In this document: piece after piece, positions 37,409 to 46,321 of the stretch
Numbering within the stretch: position 1 is the stretch's first letter
How the letters are laid out: each line of letters starts with the position of its first letter
Notes under the pieces: generated by a model
The model's database searches: none
What the model saw: the letters and a program-made list of their open reading frames with translations, nothing else
What the model was told of the DNA's origin: nothing
Origin: Blastococcus atacamensis
Lineage (GTDB): Bacteria; Actinomycetota; Actinomycetes; Mycobacteriales; Geodermatophilaceae
DNA length: 61,630 bases
Reading direction: 5' to 3'
Assembly (NCBI RefSeq): GCF_002938425.1
Contig: NZ_POQU01000013.1
Span: 1-61,630 of the forward strand
Made by a program: the position numbers and the translations under genes

Positions 37409-38024
37409 TTCCCCTTTCCGCCTGCTCGTCCTCGGCGACTCGATCGCACACGGCACCGGCGCGGCACGGGTCGAGGACACCATCGGACGCCGGCTCGCCG
37501 CCGAGCTCACCGCGGACGGGTTCGACGTGGACCTTCACGTGTTCGCCGTGCCCGGCGCCGTCTCGGCCGACCTCGCCGCACAGGTGCGCCGCGGGCTGCC
37601 GCTGGGGCCCGACCTCACGCTGATCGTCATCGGCGCCAATGACCTGGCCCGCTTCGTGCCGGCCCAGCAGGCCACCGCTGCCCTGGGAGCCGCGGTCACC
37701 GCGCTGCGTGCCGCCGGCAGCGCCGTCGTCGTCGTGCCGGCACCGGACATGTCGATGGTGCCGTTCGTCCCGCCGGCGCTCCGCCCGCTCGTGCGCGGGG
37801 CCTGCGCTGTCCTGCAGAGCGGCCAGACACGGGTGGCCGAGGGTGCCGGAGCCGACGTGGCGCCGGTCGTCGCCGACCTGGCCGCGGCCTTCGTCGCGGA
37901 CCCGGCGCTGTTCTCCGCCGACCGCTTCCACCCGTCGTCGGCCGGCTACGCCCGGATCGCCCAGGTGCTGGCCCCGCACGTCCTCGCCGCGGCCCGGGCG
38001 CGCCGGGACGAGAGCGCCGCCTGA
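37401..38024 (+). CDS. SGNH/GDSL hydrolase
   Basis: 207 residues. Block I is LVLGDSIAHGTG with the nucleophilic Ser, block III is IVIGANDLARF, and block V DRFHPSSAGYARI has the catalytic Asp and His. It lacks a signal peptide, so it acts in the cytoplasm or is anchored otherwise. The substrate (acyl ester or sugar O-acetyl) is unknown. The only reasonable start, GTG at 37401, lies inside the right arm of the hairpin that ends the upstream gene. Confidence 0.88.
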   Translation: MAPSPFRLLVLGDSIAHGTGAARVEDTIGRRLAAELTADGFDVDLHVFAVPGAVSADLAAQVRRGLPLGPDLTLIVIGANDLARFVPAQQATAALGAAVTALRAAGSAVVVVPAPDMSMVPFVPPALRPLVRGACAVLQSGQTRVAEGAGADVAPVVADLAAAFVADPALFSADRFHPSSAGYARIAQVLAPHVLAAARARRDESAA

Positions 38025-38057
38025 CCCTCGACCTGAGGGTGAGACCCGGTCTCAGGT
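38024..38057. terminator. Overlapping hairpins between converging genes
   Basis: ACCCTC/GAGGGT (38024-38040), TGAGACC/GGTCTCA (38040-38054) and ACCTGAG/CTCAGGT (38031-38057) are alternative foldings. They sit at the SGNH hydrolase/antiporter junction. Confidence 0.6.
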
Positions 38058-39215
38058 GGGCTGGAGTGCCCGCCCGGGCAGCGCGACGACATCGGCGAAC
38101 CGGGTGAGCACCGGTCCGGCGACCGCGAGGACCAGCACGTAGCCGGTGGCGATCGGCCCGACGTCGGCCAGCCCCGCTGTCACCGCCAGCCCGGCGATCA
38201 CGATGGAGAACTCGCCACGGGCCACGAGCGCGGTGCCGGCCCGCAGCCGCCCGGGCACGCCGACGCCGTCGCGGCGGGCGGCGAACCAGCCGGTGCCCAT
38301 CTTGGTGGCGGTGGTGACGGCGGCCAGGGCGAGCGCGGCGGGCAGGACCGGCACGATCGCGCCGGGATCGGTGGCGAAGCCGAAGGCGACGAAGAAGAGG
38401 GCGGCGAACAGGTCCCGCAACGGTGCCAGGAGAGCACGGGCGCGCTCGGCGAACGAGGCCGGCAGCGCCAGCCCGACCAGGAACGCGCCGACCGCCGCCG
38501 AGGCGCCCATCGCCTGCGCGCCGCCGGCGACCAGGAGGGTCAGACCGACCAGTCGCAGCAGCACCTGCTCGTCGTCGTCGGAGCTGAGCATCCGGCCGAG
38601 CCGGGGGCCGTGCCGCTGCGCGGCCATCAGGACCAGGGCCACCGCCCCGACGGCGAGCCCGACGGCGCCGATGGCCGCGACCGGCCCCTGGCCGGCGAGG
38701 GCGACCACCAGGAGGGGCAGGAACAGTGCCATCGCGAGGTCCTCGAGCACGAGGACGGCGAGCACGGCCGGCGTCTCGCGGTTGGCCAGTCGGCCGAGGT
38801 CGCCGAGCAGCCGGGCCACGATCCCCGAGGAGGAGATCCAGGTGACGCCGGCCAGCGCCAGGGCGCCCTGCCACGGAAGGCCGAGGAGCAGGCCGGCGAC
38901 GAAGCCCGGCGGGGCGTTCAGCACCAGGTCGACGACGCCGGAGGGGGCGTGCCGGCGGAAGGAGCTGAACAGCTCGGTGGCGGAGAACTCCAGGCCGAGG
39001 GTGAGCAGCAGGAGCACGACACCGATCTCGGCCGCGGCGGTGAGGAACGGCTCGGCGGTGCTGAGCGGCACCAGGCCGCCGTTGCCCACGGCCAGGGCGG
39101 CGAGCAGCACGAAGGGGATGGGGGAGAGACCCAGGCGGCGGGCCAGCACGCCCAGCACCGACAGCCCGGCGAAGAGGAGACCCAGCTCGACCAGCAGCGC
39201 GGCGACGTGGTCCAC
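38052..39215 (-). CDS. Cation:proton antiporter, CPA2/KefB type
   Basis: 387 residues with about 12 membrane helices. LTLGLEFSATELFSSF and GVTWISSSGIVARLLGDLGR are conserved CPA2 segments, and VLVLEDLAMALFLPLLVV carries the ED pair. ARGEFSIVIAGLAVTAGL is the late conserved helix. It probably exports K+ or Na+ in exchange for protons. It lacks its own RCK domain; a separate regulatory subunit (39222-39707) ends 6 bases upstream, as in KhtTU. GTG at 39215 follows GGGAG. Confidence 0.92.
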   Translation of the reverse strand: MDHVAALLVELGLLFAGLSVLGVLARRLGLSPIPFVLLAALAVGNGGLVPLSTAEPFLTAAAEIGVVLLLLTLGLEFSATELFSSFRRHAPSGVVDLVLNAPPGFVAGLLLGLPWQGALALAGVTWISSSGIVARLLGDLGRLANRETPAVLAVLVLEDLAMALFLPLLVVALAGQGPVAAIGAVGLAVGAVALVLMAAQRHGPRLGRMLSSDDDEQVLLRLVGLTLLVAGGAQAMGASAAVGAFLVGLALPASFAERARALLAPLRDLFAALFFVAFGFATDPGAIVPVLPAALALAAVTTATKMGTGWFAARRDGVGVPGRLRAGTALVARGEFSIVIAGLAVTAGLADVGPIATGYVLVLAVAGPVLTRFADVVALPGRALQPT

Positions 39216-39221
39216 GCGGGG

Positions 39222-39707
39222 CTACTCCCGGCCGGACAGCCGGCGCTCGAGGTGTGCGAGCCCGGTGCCGGATCCGATCACCACGAGGACGTCGCCACCG
39301 CGCAGGACGTCGTCCGGCCCGGGGGAGGGGACGACGTCGGCGCCGCGGACCAGCGCCACGATCGAGCAGCCGGTGAGGGTACGGGCGCGGGTGTCGCCGA
39401 GCGGCCGGCCGTCGAACGGCGAGCCCGGCGCGATCCCCAACCGGGCCGATTCCAGGCCGGGGACCTCGCGGGACAGGTCGGCGAAGCGCTGCGTCAGCCG
39501 CGGGGCCCCCAGCACCTCGGCGACGGCGTCGGCCTCGTCGGGGCTGAGCCGGAACATGCCCAGGGCCCGATCGGGGTCGCGCCGGTCGTAGACGGCGATC
39601 TCCGCCCCGCCCTCCCGCTGCACGACGATGCCCAGGACCTGTCCCGAGCTGCACCGCATCTCGTAGCGGACGCCGACACCGGGCAGCAGGGTCTCCTCGA
39701 GGTCCAC
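39222..39707 (-). CDS. RCK_C (TrkA-C) regulatory subunit of the antiporter, KhtT-like
   Basis: 161 residues. The first half (about 1-80) has DLEETLLPGVGVRYEMR and VVQREGGAEIAVYDRRDPD, the N-terminal half of KhtT-like proteins. The second half (about 85-160) is an RCK_C domain: SPFDGRPLGDTRARTLTGCS, IVALVRGADVVPSPGPDDVL and GGDVLVVIGS. It most likely gates the antiporter encoded just downstream in response to a nucleotide such as c-di-AMP or to pH. GTG at 39707 matches the family start. Confidence 0.88.
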   Translation of the reverse strand: MDLEETLLPGVGVRYEMRCSSGQVLGIVVQREGGAEIAVYDRRDPDRALGMFRLSPDEADAVAEVLGAPRLTQRFADLSREVPGLESARLGIAPGSPFDGRPLGDTRARTLTGCSIVALVRGADVVPSPGPDDVLRGGDVLVVIGSGTGLAHLERRLSGRE

Positions 39708-39730
39708 GACGGCATCGTCGCAGACGGCTG

Positions 39731-42598
39731 TCAGCCCAGCCGGTCGGCCAGCAGCTCGGCGAGGTGCTGGCCGCGCCGGCCCGCGAGCTGGTCGAGCTGG
39801 GTGCGGCAGGAGAACCCGTCGGCCAGCACGACGGCGTCGTCCGGGAGGTCCCGGACGGCGGGCAGCAGCTGCTGCTCGGCGATCGTCACCGACACGTCGT
39901 GGTGCCCCTTCTCCACACCCCAGTTCCCGGCCAGGCCACAGCAGCCGCCCAGCCGGGTCACCTCCGCCCCGGCCTTCTGCAGCAGGGCGGCGTCGGCCGA
40001 CCAGCCGAGCACCGAGGCGTGGTGGCAGTGCGGCTGCGCGACGATCTCCAGCCCGGCCAGCGACGGCGGCTCCCAGCCGGGGGTGTCCGCGAGCAGCTCG
40101 GCCAGCGTGCGGGTGCCCCGGGCGACCCGCTCGGCGGCGTCCCCGCCCACGAGTTCGAGGGACTCCCCGCGCAGGGCCGCGGTGCACGACGGCTCCACCC
40201 CCACGATCGGGATGCCGGCGTCGGCCAGCGGCGCGAGGGCGTCGACGGTCGACGAGAGGATCGCGCGCGCCTTGTCCAGCTGACCCGTGGTGATCCAGGT
40301 CAGGCCGCAGCAGGTGTCGGCACCGGGGACCTGAACCTCGTACCCGGCGGACTCCAGCACCCGGGCCACGGCGTGCGCGACCTCGGGGGCGAAGTGGTCG
40401 GTGAACGAGTCGACCCACAACGCAACTGCTCGCCCGCCCACCCCGGCACCACCCGGCGCCGGCGCCGTGCGTGACGCCCACTCCTGGCGGAACGTGCGGC
40501 GGGCGAAGGGCGGCACGTCGCGGCGCTGGTCCATGCCCGCGCCCCACTTCGCCACCCGCCCGCCGAGCCGCGAGGACAGCACCGCGTTGACCACCCGGGG
40601 CATGCGGGCGGCGACATCGGCCCAGAAGGGCAGGCGCCCCAGCGTGTAGTGGGACAGCGGGCGCAGCCGGCGGCGGTAGGACTGGTGCAGCACCTCGGCC
40701 TTGTAGGAGGCCATGTCCACGCCGGTGGGGCAGTCACGGGAGCAGCCCTTGCAGGACAGGCACAGGTCGAGGGCGTCGTGCACCTCGGGCGAGCGCCAGT
40801 CCGTCACAGGTCCGCCCGGGGCGAGCATCTCCTGCAGCACCCGGGCGCGGCCACGGGTGGTGTCCTTCTCGTTCCGGGTGGCCGGCCAGGACGGGCACAT
40901 GACGCCGCCGGAGGACTGCAGGTCCGCCCGGCACTTGCCGACGCCGGTGCACCGGTGCACGGCCGCCGAGAAGTCGCCGCCGTCGTGCCGGTAGGCCAGC
41001 GCCAGGTTCTCGCGCCGGTGGGAAGCCTGGGCCATGCGGATGTCGTCGTCCACCGGCACCGGGCGCACCAGGACGCCGGGGTTGAGCACGTCGTCGGGGT
41101 CGAACACCGCCTTGACCCGCTCGAAGAGGGAGATGGCGGCGGGGGAGTACATCAGCGGGAGCAGCTCGCTGCGGGCCCGGCCGTCGCCGTGCTCACCGGA
41201 GAGGGATCCGCCGTAGCCGGCGACGAGGCGGGCGGCGTCCTGCACGAACGCGCGGTAGCGGCCGCGTCCGGCGTCCGGGCCGGCGCCCAGCGGGAAGTCG
41301 ATCCGGCCGTGCACGCACCCGTCGCCGAAGTGGCCGTACGGGACGCACTGGAGGCCGTGCTGGTCCAGCAGGACGTCGAACTCGCGCAGGTAGGCGCCCA
41401 GCTGCTCGACCGGGACGGCGGCGTCCTCCCAGCCGGCGTGCGCGGGGGCGCCGTCGGAGGTGCGGTTGGCCAGGCCGGCGCCGTCCTCGCGGATCCGCCA
41501 GATCGCCGCGGCGTGCGCAGGGTCGGTGATCACCAGGGAGTCGACGGCGCCGGCGTCGGTGAGCACGCCGCGCGCCTTGGCCTCGACCTCGGCGACGCTC
41601 TCGCCGGTCAGCTCCACGATCAACCAGCCCGCGCCGCGGGGCAGCTCGGGGACCACGGCGGCCGGCACGTCCCGCAGCCGCTGCACGATCCGCTCGTCGA
41701 GCCCCTCGACCGCCGTCGGCTCGTGGGGGAGCAGGCCGGGTGTGGCGTCGGCGGCCTCGGCCATCGAGGGGTAGCCGAGCACCACCAGTCCGCGGACCGG
41801 GGCGTCGGTGACCAGACGGACCGTCGCGCCGAGGACGAGGGCCAGCGTGCCCTCGCTGCCGACCAGTGCGCGGGCGACGTCGAAGCCGCGCTCGGGCAGC
41901 AGGTGCTCCAGCGAGTAGCCCGACACCTGCCGGCCGAAGCGGCCGAGCTCGGTGCGGATGGTGCCGAGGTCGCCGGCCACGAGGCGGTGCAGGTCGGCGA
42001 GCACGCCGTCGACGGGGACGGTGCCGGGGCCGACCGTCAGGCGCTCGCCGGTGCCGGTGACCACGTCGAGGGCGACCACGTTGTCACTGGTGCGGCCGTA
42101 GCCCAGCGCCCGCGAGCCGCAGGCGTTGTTGCCGATCATCCCGCCGACGGTGCACCGGTTGTGGGTGCTCGGATCGGGCCCGAAGCGCAGCCCGTGCGGG
42201 CGGGCCGCCGTCTGCAGGGCCGACTGCACGACGCCGGGGTCGATGGTCGCCGTCCGGGCCTCGGCGTCGATCGCGTGCACCCGGGCGAGGTGCCGGCTGG
42301 TGTCGAGCACCACGCCGGTGCCCACGGCGTTGCCGGCGATGGACGTGCCCGCGCCGCGGGCGGTGAGCGGCACGCCCAGGCGACGGCACACGTCGAGCGC
42401 GGCGACGATCTCGTCGGCCGAGCGCGGCCGGACCACCGCGCGGGGCAGCACCCGGTACAGCGACCCGTCCGAGGAGTACAGCGCGCGGGCCAGGCCCGAG
42501 TCGTCGACGTCGGAGATCCCCGCCCTCCGGAGCTCGTCGACGACGGCGCGCCCGGCGTCCGCCGAGTCGGTCGAGGGAGGGGCGGCGGGTGCGCTCAT
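39731..42598 (-). CDS. FAD/Fe-S oxidoreductase, GlcD-GlcF-type fusion (D-lactate/glycolate-like)
   Basis: 955 residues. An FAD-binding PCMH domain (about 30-260; RGAGTSIAGNAVGTGVVLDT, STHNRCTVGGMIGNNACGS) is followed by the FAD-oxidase C-terminal domain (to about 530; YGHFGDGCVHGRIDFPLG, SGEHGDGRARSELL). Two 4Fe-4S motifs follow (CTGVGKCR with MCPSW; CLSCKGCSRDCPTG), then two cysteine-rich CCG domains (DTCCGLTW, GGCCGLAGNWG). It probably oxidises a D-2-hydroxy acid and passes electrons to the quinone pool. ATG at 42598 has GAGACT 7 nt upstream and no Shine-Dalgarno, so the mRNA may be leaderless. Confidence 0.92.
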   Translation of the reverse strand: MSAPAAPPSTDSADAGRAVVDELRRAGISDVDDSGLARALYSSDGSLYRVLPRAVVRPRSADEIVAALDVCRRLGVPLTARGAGTSIAGNAVGTGVVLDTSRHLARVHAIDAEARTATIDPGVVQSALQTAARPHGLRFGPDPSTHNRCTVGGMIGNNACGSRALGYGRTSDNVVALDVVTGTGERLTVGPGTVPVDGVLADLHRLVAGDLGTIRTELGRFGRQVSGYSLEHLLPERGFDVARALVGSEGTLALVLGATVRLVTDAPVRGLVVLGYPSMAEAADATPGLLPHEPTAVEGLDERIVQRLRDVPAAVVPELPRGAGWLIVELTGESVAEVEAKARGVLTDAGAVDSLVITDPAHAAAIWRIREDGAGLANRTSDGAPAHAGWEDAAVPVEQLGAYLREFDVLLDQHGLQCVPYGHFGDGCVHGRIDFPLGAGPDAGRGRYRAFVQDAARLVAGYGGSLSGEHGDGRARSELLPLMYSPAAISLFERVKAVFDPDDVLNPGVLVRPVPVDDDIRMAQASHRRENLALAYRHDGGDFSAAVHRCTGVGKCRADLQSSGGVMCPSWPATRNEKDTTRGRARVLQEMLAPGGPVTDWRSPEVHDALDLCLSCKGCSRDCPTGVDMASYKAEVLHQSYRRRLRPLSHYTLGRLPFWADVAARMPRVVNAVLSSRLGGRVAKWGAGMDQRRDVPPFARRTFRQEWASRTAPAPGGAGVGGRAVALWVDSFTDHFAPEVAHAVARVLESAGYEVQVPGADTCCGLTWITTGQLDKARAILSSTVDALAPLADAGIPIVGVEPSCTAALRGESLELVGGDAAERVARGTRTLAELLADTPGWEPPSLAGLEIVAQPHCHHASVLGWSADAALLQKAGAEVTRLGGCCGLAGNWGVEKGHHDVSVTIAEQQLLPAVRDLPDDAVVLADGFSCRTQLDQLAGRRGQHLAELLADRLG

Positions 42599-42703
42599 GC
42601 CGTCGAGTCTCGTACGCGCCTCCGGAGCGGGTGCACCCGGACCCCGGAGACACGTGTGGCCGGGCACCGCGGTGCCCGGCCACACCCGCTGGACGCGGGG
42701 GGA

Positions 42704-43105
42704 TCACTCCGTCGGCGGCTCGTCCTTGCCCTCTTCCTCGAGCCGGTCGGCCTCCTCCTTGGTCGTGTGGACCGCGCCGTCGGCGTGCTCCGGCGGGCCG
42801 TAGACCGTGTAGAGGATGAGCGGGTTCTGCCCGGTGTTCAGGAAGTTGTGCTTCGACCCGGCCGGGACGACGACCAGGTCGCCCTGGGCCACGCTCTTCT
42901 CCGAGCCGGAGACGACGGCCTTACCGGTCCCGCTCACGAACGTGAGGATCTGGTCGATGTCCTCGTGGACCTCCTCGCCGATCTCACCGCCCGGCGGGAT
43001 GGTCATGATGACCAGCTGCGTCTTCTTGCCGGTCCAGAGCACGCGACGGAAGTCGGGGCTCTTCTCGGCTTCGGTCGCGATCGTGTAGTGGATGACGGAC
43101 GCCAT
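42704..43105 (-). CDS. Cupin domain protein
   Basis: 133 residues, single cupin barrel. PPGGEIGEEVHEDIDQILTF supplies metal ligands (E, H, Q in motif 1) and DLVVVPAGSKHNFLNTG motif 2 with the His. The C terminus is acidic and Lys-rich. It may be a mannose-6-phosphate isomerase-like or sensor cupin; the substrate is unknown. ATG at 43105 follows GAGGAG. It lies between the oxidoreductase and the envelope region and is not clearly part of either. Confidence 0.9.
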   Translation of the reverse strand: MASVIHYTIATEAEKSPDFRRVLWTGKKTQLVIMTIPPGGEIGEEVHEDIDQILTFVSGTGKAVVSGSEKSVAQGDLVVVPAGSKHNFLNTGQNPLILYTVYGPPEHADGAVHTTKEEADRLEEEGKDEPPTE

Positions 43106-43230
43106 GAACAGGCGCTCCTCTCGTCTCGGGGCCGAGGATGCCGTCCGGTCGCCGGAGCCGGCCCGGACGGACGACGCCGCTGCTCCTGCCCTGACGGGGG
43201 GCGGAGTAGTCCTCCGGGAGGCGTTGTTGA

Positions 43231-44523
43231 TCACGGGCCGGTCGCCGGCACCATCTCGTCGGCGGTCATCGCGGGCACCGCGCGGACGCGTCGCGACCGC
43301 AGCAGACCGGTCGCGACCAGGGCAGCGGCGGTGATCAGCGCCGTTCCACCCAGGGAGAGCAGGGACAACCGGCCGGTGACGGCGAGCGCCTGCACCACCA
43401 CGGCCTCCACGCCGGCCGCGGTCCAGACGGCGGCCGTCGCCAGGCGGTCGGAGGTGGCGATGCCGGAGTAGAGCATCAGCTGGGCCAGGGCCAGGAGCGT
43501 GCCGAGGGCGGCGAAGATCCAGGTGGCCGAGCCCAGCGTGCCGCCGTAGGCCGCGCCGCCGATCAGCGGGAGCGCGGCCCCGCCGACGACCGCGGTGCCG
43601 AGGGTCAGCACGGCGCCCAGGCTCCCCACGGCGGCGAGCGAGAGCGGCAGCGCCCGCCGGCGACCGGCGGCGTCGGCCAGCCGGGGGAGCAGCACCACCC
43701 CGACGCCCTGGGGCAGCCAGAAGGCGATCTTCGTGACGATCGAGGCGACGGCGTACTCGCCGGAGGCGCCGGCCGGGAGGTGGTGCCGGGCCAGGAGCAG
43801 GTCGAGGTTGAGCAGCACGGTGAAGCCCAGGAGGGCGCCGGCCGCGCGCAGCGCAGCGACCAGCGGGGTCCGTGCCCCCCACGCCAGACCCGGCCGGCCG
43901 GCGGCCAGCCAGCCGACGACGGCGGCCAGGGCGCCGGCGGCGGTCATGCCGGCCAGCGCCGCGGAGGTGCTGCCCCCCAGCAGCAAGCCGGTGACCCCGC
44001 CGGCGAGCTTGCCGGCGCCCAGGACGAGGACGACGACGCCCAGCCGCCGGTACCGCCCGGAGCCCTGCAGCAGGCCCTGGTAGCCCTGCACCATCGTCTG
44101 CGGCAGGAGGAGCGCCGCCAGCCACACCGCGGCGGGAACGGCCGGCAGGTGCAGGAGCTCGACGAGCACGGGCACGAGCAGGAGCCCGAGCACGGCGACG
44201 GCGGCCCCGAGCGAGACGGTCGTGGCGTGCAGGCGGGCGACCGTGCGCTCGTCACCCGCCCGGCCGCCCAGGTGCAGCGCCGCGGCGGTCTGCAAGCCCG
44301 AGGCGGGGACCGAGCCCACCAGCAGCACGCTGAGCAGCGCGGCGAGCTCGCCGTAGGCCGACGGCGCGAGCTGCCGGGCGGCGAACACGGTGAAGGCGTA
44401 GGCCAGCGCGTTCACGCCGAGGTAGGCGACGGTGACGACGGCGGTCGCCCCGAGGAGCCGGGACGACGCGGCGGCGCCGTCGGGGCGTCCTCCCCGGCGG
44501 GTGCTCGGTCTCAGCGCGCTCAC
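43231..44523 (-). CDS. Polysaccharide/lipid-linked glycan flippase (MOP superfamily)
   Basis: 430 residues with about 12 membrane helices. The first, LLGATAVVTVAYLGVNALAY, leads into FAARQLAPSAYGELAALLSV, a typical Wzx/PST opening, and VLLNLDLLLARHHLPAGASG is the mid-protein signature. It probably flips an undecaprenyl- or decaprenyl-linked sugar for the envelope cluster that follows. GTG at 44523 has CAGAGT 6 nt upstream and no Shine-Dalgarno, so it may be leaderless. It is divergent from the 44591 membrane protein. Confidence 0.87.
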   Translation of the reverse strand: MSALRPSTRRGGRPDGAAASSRLLGATAVVTVAYLGVNALAYAFTVFAARQLAPSAYGELAALLSVLLVGSVPASGLQTAAALHLGGRAGDERTVARLHATTVSLGAAVAVLGLLLVPVLVELLHLPAVPAAVWLAALLLPQTMVQGYQGLLQGSGRYRRLGVVVLVLGAGKLAGGVTGLLLGGSTSAALAGMTAAGALAAVVGWLAAGRPGLAWGARTPLVAALRAAGALLGFTVLLNLDLLLARHHLPAGASGEYAVASIVTKIAFWLPQGVGVVLLPRLADAAGRRRALPLSLAAVGSLGAVLTLGTAVVGGAALPLIGGAAYGGTLGSATWIFAALGTLLALAQLMLYSGIATSDRLATAAVWTAAGVEAVVVQALAVTGRLSLLSLGGTALITAAALVATGLLRSRRVRAVPAMTADEMVPATGP

Positions 44524-44590
44524 CCCCTTACTCTGCGGACGTCGACCGGGAACCCGGCGCGCGGGTGTCGGAACAGGAGATCCCCAGCAG

Positions 44591-46321
44591 GTGGACGAGC
44601 GATGGACCCTCGCCGACGCGAGGCCGTGGCCGGCCCGCGTGCTCGCCCTCGTCGTCGCGCTGCTGGTGACCGGACCCGCGCTGGCCCCCGGCTTCGTGCT
44701 CCTCCGGGACATGGTGTTCGTCCCGCGCCAGGATCTGGATGTCGACGCGCTGGGCCTGGGCGGATCGCTGCCCCGGGCCGTCCCGGTGGACGCCGTCGTC
44801 GGACTGCTGACCAGCGTCGTGCCCGGGCAGCTGCTGCAGAAGGTCGTGCTGGTCGGGACCGTCTACCTCGCGGTGCTGGGCGCGGCCCGGCTCCTGCCGC
44901 CGGGCGAGGACGGCAGCCGCGGACCGGCCGCGCTCGTGGCCGGTCTGGTGTACGGCTGGAGCCCGTACGTGGCGGAGCGGTCGCTCATCGGCCATTGGAC
45001 GCTGCTGGTCGCCTACGCCGCGCTGCCGTGGGTCCTCCGCCAGTCGCTGCGCCTGCGCGCCGGCACCCCCGGTGCGCTGCCCCGCCTGCTGGTCGCCGTC
45101 GCGCCCGCCGCGTTGAGCCCGACCGGATCGGTGCTCGCGGGGGCCGTGGTGCTGGTCACGGTCGGCCGTGCCCGGGCACCGGTCGCGATCGGCGGGGTGC
45201 TCGTGCTCTCCGCCCCCTGGATCGTCGCCGGAGCGCTCCACCCCGCCGGTGGGATCTCCGACCCGGCAGGCGTCGCCGCCTTCGCCGCGCGGGCTGAGGG
45301 ATGGGGCGGAACGCTGCTCGCCGTGCTCGGCGGCGGGGGCATCTGGAACGCCGGCGCGGTACCGGGGAGCCGGGCCTCGGTCCTGGTCCCGCTCCTCACG
45401 CTGCTCGTGCTGGGCCTGGCTGTGCTGGGGTGGTCGGCGCGGCGGATGCACACCCGCCCCGCCACCGGCCTGCTGGTCCTCGGCGGCGTCGGGGTGATGC
45501 TGGCCTGCGCCGGCACGGTGCCCGGGGCGTCGGACCTGCTGGAGTGGGCCGTCGGCGCCGTCCCCGGCGCCGGGCTGCTGCGCGACGGGCAGAAGTGGGT
45601 CGCCTGGTGGGCCCTGCCGGTGGCGATCGGCGCCGGCCTGGGGGCTGGGCGGCTGCTCGAGGGAGCGCGGGCGCGCGGAGGTCGCCCGGCCGGTCTGGGA
45701 CTCGCGACCGTGCTGGCGCTCCTGCCGGTGCTCGCCGTACCCGACCTGGCCTGGGGCGTGGGGGGGCGACTGCAGGCCGTGGACTACCCGGCGGACTGGC
45801 AGCGGGTCCGGGACGCGCTGGCCGACCGGGACGGCGACGTCCTCGTCCTGCCCTTCGGCGCCTACCGCGCCTTCGGCTGGAACGACGAGCGGCCGCAGCT
45901 GGACCCGGCGCCGCGCTGGCTGCCGCGCCCGACGGTGACCGACGACGAGCTCGTCGTCGGCGGGCGCCCGGTCGCGGGGGAGGACGAGCGTGCCCGGACC
46001 GTCGCCGCGGCCGCCGGCGATCCGGAGGAACTGGCCCGGCTGGGCGTCGGCTGGGTGCTCGTCGAGCGCGGGACCCCCGGTCGCCCGATCCCTGCCGCGG
46101 TGGCCGGGCTGCCGGTCGTCGTCGAGGGTGCCGACCTGCGCCTCCACCGGGTGCCCGGTGCCGCGTCCTCGCCCTCTCCTTCGCCCGTCCGGGTTACCGC
46201 TGTGGGAGGAACTCACGCGCTGGCGCTGGGCGTCTGCGTCGTGGCGGTGTTGTGGATCATCGCGGCGACCTCTACCGTGACGGCCCGTCGACCTCCCTCA
46301 TGGAAACGAGTTCCTCGATGA
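44591..46321 (+). CDS. Large membrane protein of the arabinan region (Rv0226c-like)
   Basis: 576 residues with about 11 membrane helices; the first is VLALVVALLVTGPALAPGFV, followed by a loop with RDMVFVPRQDLDVDALGLGG. Asp residues in the first outer loop are usual for GT-C glycosyltransferases, so a polyprenyl-sugar transferase is plausible. A soluble domain (about 430-545) precedes a last helix. Position and topology recall Rv0226c, whose role is not settled. GTG at 44591 follows AGGAG by 11 nt. Its stop overlaps the DUF2613 gene by 4 bases. Confidence 0.72.
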   Translation: MDERWTLADARPWPARVLALVVALLVTGPALAPGFVLLRDMVFVPRQDLDVDALGLGGSLPRAVPVDAVVGLLTSVVPGQLLQKVVLVGTVYLAVLGAARLLPPGEDGSRGPAALVAGLVYGWSPYVAERSLIGHWTLLVAYAALPWVLRQSLRLRAGTPGALPRLLVAVAPAALSPTGSVLAGAVVLVTVGRARAPVAIGGVLVLSAPWIVAGALHPAGGISDPAGVAAFAARAEGWGGTLLAVLGGGGIWNAGAVPGSRASVLVPLLTLLVLGLAVLGWSARRMHTRPATGLLVLGGVGVMLACAGTVPGASDLLEWAVGAVPGAGLLRDGQKWVAWWALPVAIGAGLGAGRLLEGARARGGRPAGLGLATVLALLPVLAVPDLAWGVGGRLQAVDYPADWQRVRDALADRDGDVLVLPFGAYRAFGWNDERPQLDPAPRWLPRPTVTDDELVVGGRPVAGEDERARTVAAAAGDPEELARLGVGWVLVERGTPGRPIPAAVAGLPVVVEGADLRLHRVPGAASSPSPSPVRVTAVGGTHALALGVCVVAVLWIIAATSTVTARRPPSWKRVPR

